From Prunella strophiata (Eukaryota; Chordata; Aves; Passeriformes; Prunellidae): a DNA stretch of 64,000 nt. The stretch's first letter is position 1, and each line of letters begins with the position of its first letter. The notes under the pieces are model-generated. The model saw only the letters and a list, made by a program, of their open reading frames with translations, did no database searches and had not been told where the DNA came from. Below, in pieces: positions 56,801 to 64,000 of the stretch. The stretch spans positions 11,431,848-11,495,847 of the forward strand of contig JAZBQD010000013.1 in the NCBI GenBank assembly GCA_036583965.1, given 5' to 3'. The position numbers were made by a program, and so were the translations under genes.

Positions 56801-59800
56801 GGCCACGGCTTCTTGGTACTGGGGGGAGGACGTGGCGAGCAGGGGCAGCGCAGCGAGGGGAATGTGGTCCTGGCTGTTGGACAGGCAGCCCTCGTCATAA
56901 CTGTATGGGCTGAGGCTGCAGAAGGCAAGAGACAGTGGGAATATGGGGAAAACAACTTGCAGGCAGTACAGTCAAGTGTTGTGGCTCATAAAAAAAGCCT
57001 CAAGACAGAAAGGCCATTTATTCCTCTGTGAATGGGTGAGAGCTTAATAAATCTTTCCCTCCCATCAAACGTAAATCTTCAAGGACAACATACTTACACT
57101 GACAGAACAACCTCCAGACAAGGAATTAAATCCTTAGTATTTATTGGATTAATTAGAATAAATCAATCTCAGAACTTGTGCTGCATGATTACTGTATTCA
57201 CTGCAGCCAAGTATGAAATCGAGATTGAATGCCTGGCTGGTACATTAATAAATACATTCTCAAAGCATGGTCAGAGCTCCCAGTGCTACATGCAGAACAT
57301 CTCAGGGAAACAAATAAAACAAAACAAACCCCCACTCCATGATAAAACAGCATCAACTTACCTGGACACCAGGGAAAATGCTTCAGAGCAGATGGCTGGG
57401 CAAGGGACAAGTTTGATGGCAATGTGTCCCAGAGCAGCTGGGTAATGCACCCTCATCACCGTGTCAAACACAGTTGTGATGGTGTTGACATCCCCTTGCT
57501 TGGAGCTCTGGTCACCACTTCCTGAGTCCAGGATGTTCCCTCCATGGAGGACCAAGAGGAGGACATGGATTTTACTTGGCTGCATTAATGGCTGCACTGA
57601 TTCATCCTAGGTGGGGATGGAAGAGAGAACACAGAAACACTCATTTTTCAAAGGGGTGTGACTTGTGCTTAATTTATGGCAAATTAACTTATGGCAAAGG
57701 CCATTAGATGCACCACACTACAATGCTGAGAACCTGAGTACTCCTTCCAGGTCTCTTATCCTACACTTGTGCATGCACAAATGCACACAGCTTCAGTCTG
57801 ACTTGTTAGAAGTAGAAGGAATGCTGAAAGTAAAAAAAAAAACCTGCATAAAACTGTATCCAGGTAAAACATGGCAGCAGTGAAGACATCCTTGTGTATA
57901 TTAGGGTAGAAAAACACAGAATTAAGAGATGGGTGTTGTTTTTTTGTGGGGTGCTGAGCTCAGCTGCAGCAGTTAGCAGTGAAACACATTCAGCAAAATT
58001 AAGAAATGAGATCAAACAGGTCAGCAAGTGGCAAGTTACTGAGAAGTTGTGGGAAGATCAGTCATTGCATGTTTGCCTAACACAGAAGTTATAAATAAGA
58101 CTTTAGATTTGCTTAAACTGTTGCAAGAGAGGAACTGAAAAGAAAGAAGTTCATGACCCCATAAGTCAAGGAATGGCCAGCATGTGGCTGGGAGACTGCT
58201 GCATGGACACAGTGAGGGATTTTAATTTGGCTGTCCAGGTGATTTGCTTATTGTGTTGAACCAATTCCTTGCCTAAACAGACAGGCTGTAATCTGGGGGA
58301 AGGAGGGAATTGTGTCCTTATCATCAATGCCCTGCCAGAAGAGCTGTAAGTCCAGTCCTGATGCCCCAGGCAGGTACAAGAGCATCCCTGTGCACATACT
58401 GTAACAGAACAGAGCAGTAACTATTTTTAATATCTATTTGCTACCAGGGCTTTTAGTGTTTACAGCTCCCACATGGACTCAAATCCTCCATCCCACACCT
58501 GTGAGATCTATGCAAACCCTTCTGTACCTGACCCCTGTGCTGGCAGAGACAACATCTGAGAACATCCTGAGCAATTCCCTGCTGCCATTGAGAGGGGTAA
58601 GGAAAGGATGGAGGGCAGCAGTGTTTTCCATTTGGCAAATTGTTCTAATTCTAGCATCTTCAGTCACCTGTTGTCCTGTGAGCAGTGACTGAGTCCCTGA
58701 CAGACCTGCTGGTGGGAGGAAAGCATGCCCAGGCACACATTAGCAGCCTAACAACTACATCACATTTTTGCCAGATAATGTTAAAGCTTGTCTTACTACA
58801 CAGCCCACCAGAAGTATTAAAATTCTCATCCAAGTCTGTAATAACGATTTTTCCACACCTCCTGCATAAGAATGGCCTTGAATTATTTAGCACCATTCCA
58901 CTGTATTCATGCCTGCTCTTCAAACCTCCTCTGACTCCAGTTTTAGCACCTGCACAGTGAACCTTTCCCTGGGTGGAGGCACAGGAGGAGCCCTCTCAGC
59001 ACCTCTTCTGCTTCCAGACAAGTATTTTAAGTGTTCATTTGGAGAACATGAGTCACCAAGCTCAGGTCATGCAGAAGTTTATCAGCAGTGCTTTGGAGGC
59101 ACCTTTCAGTTCATTACCCTCTGCTCTGAAGGAAGTAGGGAACTGTTGATTAGTTTAAGGGTGGAGGTAACAATTCAGAACTTCCTTGTAAGATCTGGAG
59201 CCTCTTAAAACACCTAAATCCTGAACCACCTTCAAGTGAGGGAAGCTTTTAACCTGAAAATCATTGCAATTGGTGGCACAGGAATTTCATACTATTTTAG
59301 CAGACAGCTTGTGAACAACTACAAATAACTGTCTTTTTCATCTTGCTTTGAAGTCTGTTCCTTTTCTAAAATGAAGGCAGAAACAGGAGGGGGTTGAGTT
59401 TGCACAGCCCTCTGAGGAAGACAAGTTTCCCACACCATCTTGAGCTCCAAGAGAAATCTTAGGGCTGTGACTTGCTTATTTTGAGGTGGCCAGAGCTGTT
59501 CCCCTCCCAGCCACCCACTCTCTTCACAGCCCTTGAGCTCTCAGTCTATTATGGAAAAGCCAAACCACCATGAACTTAGAGCCTGGCACAGACAGCAATT
59601 CCAAAACTCATGATCTCTGATGGACCACTGAGACCCAGTGTAGGCACTCTGCAAAGCAGCTGCACCCCCTCTGCAGCACAGCCAGGCAGCTGCTGAAGGG
59701 CAGGATGAGAACAGCCAGCCCAGGGTGTCTCACCAGGACTCTGAACTGCAGAAAGCTGGGCAGGGTCAGTGTGGTGTTATTTATTTATTATTTTGCCCAG

Positions 59801-61266
59801 AGTACTGACACAGGCTGTGCTATAGCTGCATTCCAAACAGGACTCTGAGCAGCTCCATGCTGTGGGCTACAGCTGAGTGCTGTCCTTTGCACCTTGGTGC
59901 TGCAGGAATGTTCTCCCACTCCCACATCCACACTTGCTCATCTGGCATTGCAGGAGAACTCTCCCCTTGAGCTGCTTTGATCCTCAGAGAATTACCAGTC
60001 TTTTCCAGCTAGATACCTGCTGCTGCCTGCAAACTACACAGCATTTTCTATATGATGTTTCAAAGATGGGTGAAAAATCCCTTAAACTGGAATTACAGGA
60101 CACACAGAGGTGTTACTGGGGCTCAGCAGCACATGGAGACAAGACACTGCTCACAGCAAAGGGACCCATTTATCCCTCACAGAGACATTCCAGCAGCAAA
60201 GGATCCCATTACAAGAAGGCAAAGCACTCACCTCGATGATGCTGAGCCTCTCCACACTGGAGCCAACGTGGTACTCTGCTGATGTCTCCTGGTACAAGTC
60301 ACCTGGGAGCACAGAGGTGTAAAATGTCAGCACTGCCAGATGCTCTTTGGCAAAGACACCCTTCCATAAAGACACTGCTCGTTCCAATGCCTCACATCTC
60401 CTTCATTATTTCATCAAACCATCCTCTCCCTCCTTCCTGCCTCCTTCCACCCTGAGAAGCCTGGGCAATGCTGGGTCATTTATTTTCCAGCAATTTCTCA
60501 TAACCTGGGTAAGAGCTGAGGACATTTCTGAGCTCTTCTCTCATTACAGAGATCTGGTACTGCTGCTTTATTAAGGATGGCAACAATGGGAAATCCCTGC
60601 ACGACTGTCAGAAATGATTGGTTTGTGGGAAAATAAAAGGAATTGCTTGAACTACGCTGGGGAGTAGAGATCTGATGTATTCCTACATCTGTGCCCACAC
60701 AGACTGACTTTGTAGAAAAAGCCTGAGTGTCACCTTCCACTGTGAATCGCTCTGGCTGAGGAGCTCCAGCTTCCTTTCACCATTTCATAATGATGAGCAG
60801 AAAATAAAACTGAGGCAGGTACAGTCAGGAACAAAGGATGGAGCAAAAGCAAAGAAGAGCCAGGAGAAATTCAAGTCATTTGAGATAGAGCTGGGATATT
60901 TCATCATTATATGAGAGAATCCTGGCTGTCACACAAAGGAGCCAAACCAATGTGGAAAATAAAAGAGAATCAAAAGCTATCCCAGCTCCCACTGAGCAAA
61001 TCTTTTCCAGCAGCACTGGGCAGTCATTTTTATGCTCTGGCTCAGCTTCTCCCTTTGTGAGATGAGGATAACAAGTTTTACCTTGTTCACAATGAGGCTG
61101 TGACAATTGCCTGGAAATACTGTAAAATAGCACATGCAGTTTGTACTTGGAGAAGAATTACCCTGGACATCATCGCATTCGGGGGTTTCAATTTTGTCCA
61201 TCAGATCGTTGGAACTCCATTTGGTTATTTCTTTCGGGAACATTTCCTCATTGTCAGACAAGTCCT
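32546..61266 (-). CDS. PITPNM2: PITPNM2 (Nir3/RdgB2), phosphatidylinositol transfer protein, partial (3' 18 exons)
   Basis: Exons in transcription order: 61266-61162, 60302-60232, 57606-57362, 56915-56726, 55717-55598, 55277-55066, 51057-50882, 50505-50335, 48422-48273, 43454-43290, 39623-39475, 36873-36757, 36080-35964, 35649-35501, 34866-34717, 34641-34458, 33246-33118, 32878-32546. Phases agree throughout and give 976 residues plus stop. Nir3 is a peripheral membrane protein that moves phosphatidylinositol and phosphatidic acid at ER-plasma membrane contacts. Seen here are the [19 protein letters not shown] segment that follows the FFAT region, the DDHD domain and the C-terminal LNS2 domain. 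The N-terminal PITP domain and FFAT motif (about 370 residues in human) lie beyond 64000. Sequence signatures such as [10 protein letters not shown] and [12 protein letters not shown] identify PITPNM2 over PITPNM1 and PITPNM3. Confidence 0.95.
33118..36873 (-). CDS. PITPNM2: PITPNM2 LNS2 region exons
   Basis: Exons 36873-36757, 36080-35964, 35649-35501, 34866-34717, 34641-34458 and 33246-33118. They encode [57 protein letters not shown], then the LNS2 (Lipin/Ned1/Smp2) fold: [71 protein letters not shown] and [12 protein letters not shown]. At the position of the lipin phosphatase motif DxDxT the protein has SIDGS, so it is a phosphatidic-acid-binding, non-catalytic LNS2 domain, as in other Nir proteins. 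Confidence 0.93.
36874..39474 (-). other. PITPNM2 intron, no gene seen
   Basis: The intron between exons 39623-39475 and 36873-36757 has no supported gene. It contains unique-looking sequence, AT-rich near 37900-39100, and no repeat family that I recognise. Confidence 0.5.
39475..51057 (-). CDS. PITPNM2: PITPNM2 DDHD-domain exons
   Basis: Exons 51057-50882, 50505-50335, 48422-48273 (see separate entry), 43454-43290 and 39623-39475 form the DDHD block. It starts [20 protein letters not shown] and runs through [20 protein letters not shown] to [19 protein letters not shown] and [20 protein letters not shown]. The conserved acidic and His residues of DDHD are present (the D in HPADP, the D in RIDY, the H and D in HASYWESTD). 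DDHD domains bind metal and phosphoinositides. A Ser/Gly-rich insert ([20 protein letters not shown]) sits between the two halves and is probably phosphorylated, an inference from composition. Confidence 0.9.
39624..43289 (-). other. PITPNM2 intron, no gene seen
   Basis: No supported exon or RNA gene is present. A T-rich tract at about 42496-42565 is the only marked feature; it reads A-rich on the sense strand and could be a degraded retroposon tail. Confidence 0.5.
43290..43454 (-). CDS. PITPNM2: PITPNM2 exon with NAGNAG tandem acceptor
   Basis: The acceptor region reads TTTGTAGCAG followed by ATGTTGTTCAG. Use of TAG (exon from 43454) gives ADVVQSHG. Use of CAG (exon from 43451) removes one codon and keeps the frame. 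The Ala form matches the mammalian protein. The exon encodes [15 protein letters not shown] and [16 protein letters not shown] and ends AAC A|GTAAGT. Confidence 0.85.
43455..48272 (-). other. PITPNM2 intron downstream of the insert exon
   Basis: A 4.8-kb intron with no supported gene. It contains a short CR1 tail fragment (47165-47235, listed separately). The rest looks unique. Confidence 0.5.
47165..47235 (-). mobile_element. CR1 LINE 3'-end fragment
   Basis: The phrase AATGGTTTGGGTTGGAAGGG, then ACCTTAAAGACC, is the familiar complement of the CR1 3' terminus, here reduced to about 70 bases and truncated after that. It lies in a PITPNM2 intron and is inactive. Confidence 0.85.
48273..48422 (-). 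CDS. PITPNM2: PITPNM2 insert exon (50 codons), probably cassette
   Basis: The acceptor is strong (T-rich tract, then CCCCATCTGCTTCTAG) and the frame [14 protein letters not shown] ... [14 protein letters not shown] is in phase with the exon before it. The sequence resembles the VET-Q-NP ... ETSIPVP segment of mammalian PITPNM2. The most consistent donor is GAGT|GTGTGT at 48272, which keeps phase into 43454, although it is weak. The length is 150 nt, so skipping keeps the frame and joins ...NSAVL directly to ADVVQSHG. This exon may be alternatively used. It contains an internal AATAAA (48292-48297). Confidence 0.7.
51058..55065 (-). other. PITPNM2 intron, 4 kb, no gene seen
   Basis: No supported exon. 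A GC-richer patch lies at 52150-52700 and a 32-bp tandem repeat at 53355-53510 (listed separately). A run of about 14 T lies near 54890. Confidence 0.5.
53355..53510. repeat. 32-bp tandem repeat, about 4 imperfect copies
   Basis: The core GAGGTGAATCCCTTCTCCCC with GTACCAGGGAG flanks recurs with 32-base spacing at 53403, 53435 and 53467, with a more diverged copy starting about 53362. It lies in a PITPNM2 intron. Confidence 0.85.
55066..61266 (-). CDS. PITPNM2: PITPNM2 linker and serine-hydrolase-like segment (6 exons)
   Basis: Exons 61266-61162, 60302-60232, 57606-57362, 56915-56726, 55717-55598 and 55277-55066 cover the acidic linker and the segment before [22 protein letters not shown] begins a PLA1-like alpha/beta region. 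[20 protein letters not shown] and [20 protein letters not shown] follow. At the place of a lipase nucleophile elbow (G-x-S-x-G) the protein has GDCVGG, so classical serine hydrolase activity is not expected. Exon 55277-55066 is Ser-rich and has the conserved [20 protein letters not shown] and [19 protein letters not shown]. Compared with the human form I recall, the bird protein has extra residues (QPLMQP) near the start of exon 57606. Confidence 0.9.
57607..60231 (-). other. PITPNM2 intron, no gene seen
   Basis: A 2.6-kb intron between exons 60302-60232 and 57606-57362. I see no exon, RNA gene or recognised mobile element in it. Confidence 0.5.
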
Positions 61267-64000
61267 CTTTAAAAAAACAGATTTTTTGAGTCACAAACAC
61301 AAATATATATGTATATACAGAAAAGAACAAAACCCAGAATTTTAAATAAAACCCACAACTCTGTGCAATCTATACACATTTGGATAGCTTAAGTCAAAAT
61401 AAACCCTATACTTTACCAGCTTTTGTTATATAGAAACCAAAGCACCTTTTGAAAAGTAAACAAAATGTTTTAGCTGCATGATTGAAACAAACTAAACTCC
61501 TAAAACATGGAAAGAAGTAGTCTGGATTGTTAATGGTACCATGTTTGGCCTTTGCCTTGCCATTCTCTCTGGTGGTGCTAAAGCAGCCAGAATGCTCCAG
61601 CACAGGAGAGGACACAGCAAGGGTTCCCACTGGGATCCTCCCAGCCCTGTTTGAGAGCTCTGGGATTTTTCCCTGGGGAAGAGGGGACAAGGATCACTGC
61701 TGCTCATAGGACCAAACACCCAAAAAGGCAGGAGCAGTAAAGGGAATGTGAACTCCCCAGGCTGATTTCCTCAGGAGATGGGACACACATGGATCTGCCT
61801 TTTCCTGCCTATCTCAGTATCTTCCAAATCCCCTGGCTCAGTTCAGCCATAGCCAACAAAGAATAAGGGTCCCAAAAATATTATGTTCTTAGAACTGTAA
61901 TTAAAAGGAAGAGACATACAAAGGGGAGCTCTCTTTTCTCTCTCTTTTTTTTTAAATTTTTTTTTCCATTGAGGATGCATCTTTTGCTGCTACAATGGTT
62001 AAGTGCTTTCTAATTTATTTATACCTCTGTGCTTAGTATGTCTTTCCTGAAAATTTTTGGCTTGTAAATTTAATAAAGAGTTATAACATAATAACAGCAG
62101 TAATTACAGATGTCTTGAAGATCTAAAAGCTGTAATCTTCAGAGTCCCAGACTAGGATTTCCCCTTTCTTATTGCTGTACAGTTACTAAGAAAATAATTA
62201 GCTGGAAGAATCCCACAATGGGGAACAAAAAAAGGTTATGAAATATATTAATCTTTTCAGCAAATCTGAGCAATAGCTTTTTAAAAAAAATTGTTTGAAG
62301 GGCACTAGGTGAAGATCCAAGCAAAGCCTGATTATTTTTAGGAGCTTTCTATTTCAACTTTGACCATAAAAAGAGAGCAACCTGGAAATTTTATACCAGC
62401 ATACCATTTCCTTTTTCAGCCATGGAAAGAATTTGAGCAAATCCAAATTTCCCTGCACACAGGAGTGTGGAGCTGCCTGTCCAGAGCAAGTGGAAAGCAC
62501 AGGCCTGTAACACACGTGCTGGCAGAGAATTAAGAGGACGATTGCACTCTAAGCTCCTCCAGCAACTTAATCTAAATATTAAACTTAATTCCTTGAGAGG
62601 TCTAATTACAGGCCTTACTGCTGCTCAAGTGATCCCTGAATGGGATATTACTCCCATTATTAGCATTTATTACAGGATAGATATTCGATATTACTGTATT
62701 TGTCACTATCTTTACCAGTGAATGAGGGTGAGTGGGAAGCTGGAGACAAGGAATCTTCTCGGGCTCAGGTTACTCCCACTGCACTGTGAGGAGAGGAGAT
62801 GTGTGTGTGTGCATGGGAAGCACTTCTGAGGAACTCTGCTGGCTGTTGACTCACATCCTGAGCCCTGCCAGTTCCCATGGCACCGACCCCGGCACGCTGA
62901 GCTGCGAGCGGAGCCGCATCCCTGCTCACAGCCCCGGAGCCTCTGCGGGCCAAGGGGCACCAAGAGGTCCCCTCCTGGGGATGGGGCTCTGTTCAGCTGC
63001 ACACACACACGCCAAGGCTTTGACTCCTGAGCCAAAATCCCACCAGATTTAGGGACAGACTTTTCAACCCAACCGTGCCGACTGCAAAGGACAAACTGTG
63101 CGTACACAGAGACTCGCAGGAGAGCAGCTGCTTTTACTCTCAGCAACCTCCCACAAGGATTGCAACAGAGGTGCACAAGGCTCATCCTTGTTAATTCCCC
63201 TTCCCAGGCCTGTTAGGAACATGCCAAGGATTCCCTGGGCCCTGGATCCCAGGCAGAGCTGTCTCCATCTCAGTTTTATTACTGAGTAATTAAAAAGGCA
63301 AAAAGCTGAGGATGGCGACGGGGCTGTTTGGATGACTCACTCCTCTTCCCTTTTCATGTATATTGCTCCAATAAATCCCTCACATACTTGTTGTAAATGC
63401 TACGTAAGTTAATAAATAGTGACACTTAAACTAAGTTGGCCCTTCCCCTTCCCAGCAGGAAACACACATTTATTCCAATTAACACATGTCCCAGCCATTT
63501 CAGCTGCTGTTGTGCAGCTCACCACACTAACACACCCCTTTCTACCCACAGTTTGAGATCCATGCCTAAACACTCATGGGAGAACTCTTCTGGAACATGA
63601 TACTAGCAATGTTTGGAGGTTGAACTTCAGCTGAGCATCAGCTTTGCAAACTGGGGTGTCATCTTTTAACAATTGCATTTCCCAACTTCATCAGCAAATA
63701 TTGCACCTCTCATTTCCATCAGACAAGCTGGGAGGAGAGTCCATCTGTTGCCAATAGAGATGGAGCCCTTAAATTTGCATTAAGTACAATATACAAAATG
63801 AGTGCAGTGGAACAAAGCTTCTTCAAACACACACGCACAGAGGAAAAAAATATAACAGTGTTCTCTTAATACAGACAATCAAAATCAATTTGAGAATTCT
63901 GGAATCAACAATGATTAATTTTGGTACCTGAAGTACCTTGCTGCATTCACTGTTGTATTTCTTGGAATGGGAGAATGAGGAGTTAATAAAGGCAAATTTG
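61267..64000 (-). other. PITPNM2 upstream intron, no exon seen to window edge
   Basis: The exon that should precede 61266 must end with a single overhanging base (the first base of a Glu codon) and encode the acidic FFAT segment. I find no such exon up to 64000, so the intron runs off the window. The sequence is AT-rich with a small GC-richer patch at 62860-63010. Confidence 0.6.

Noticed and set aside
62712..63185. 157-codon minus-strand frame upstream of PITPNM2 exon 61266
   Set aside because: It lacks PITPNM2 features (acidic FFAT segment, required one-base overhang at the donor) and has random-looking Cys/Ser/Arg composition.

Overview
The window is vertebrate nuclear DNA, almost certainly from a bird. 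Exons have canonical GT..AG junctions and introns are short. CR1 LINE fragments and a MIR-type SINE are present. The gene order ABCB9 - (domesticated integrase) - OGFOD2 - ARL6IP4 - PITPNM2 matches the human 12q24.31 neighbourhood, apart from the extra integrase gene. I rebuilt the gene models by translating exons, checking splice sites and confirming that reading phase carries across every junction.

Layout. Positions 1-3335 (minus) hold the 5' five coding exons of ABCB9, a lysosomal ABC peptide transporter; its nucleotide-binding half lies beyond position 1 and its GC-rich promoter is at about 3990-5110. Positions 6246-12009 (minus) hold an eight-exon gene of 422 residues derived from a gypsy/Gin-type integrase. 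It has an H2C2 zinc finger but has lost the second catalytic Asp. A CpG-rich bidirectional promoter at about 11.6-12.6 kb separates it from OGFOD2 (plus, 12371-20075), a 2-oxoglutarate/Fe(II) oxygenase. A second, indel-ridden copy of OGFOD2 exons 3-6 sits at 17160-19698. Just after the OGFOD2 stop codon comes a minisatellite of about 3.3 kb (31-bp unit, 96 indel-free copies plus a degenerate tail), followed by a 22-bp repeat array. ARL6IP4 (plus, 24941-27754, five coding exons) encodes a Ser/Lys-rich nuclear speckle protein. PITPNM2 (minus) fills the rest: 18 coding exons from 61266 to 32546 carry the DDHD and LNS2 domains, and a 3' UTR of about 3.8 kb ends at about 28740, tail to tail with ARL6IP4. 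Its PITP domain lies beyond position 64000.

The five genes are not one pathway. ABCB9 moves peptides into lysosomes, PITPNM2 exchanges and senses phosphatidylinositol/phosphatidic acid at membrane contacts, ARL6IP4 acts in RNA splicing, OGFOD2 is an oxygenase of unknown substrate, and the integrase relative is a retroelement gene kept by the host. The points most worth a second look are the homogeneous 31-bp array, the noisy partial duplication of OGFOD2, one-base frame breaks in the first coding exons of ABCB9 and OGFOD2 (probably sequence errors), the intact integrase gene without its catalytic triad, and an integrase-gene 5' splice site that is itself the first unit of a (GTGA)n microsatellite.
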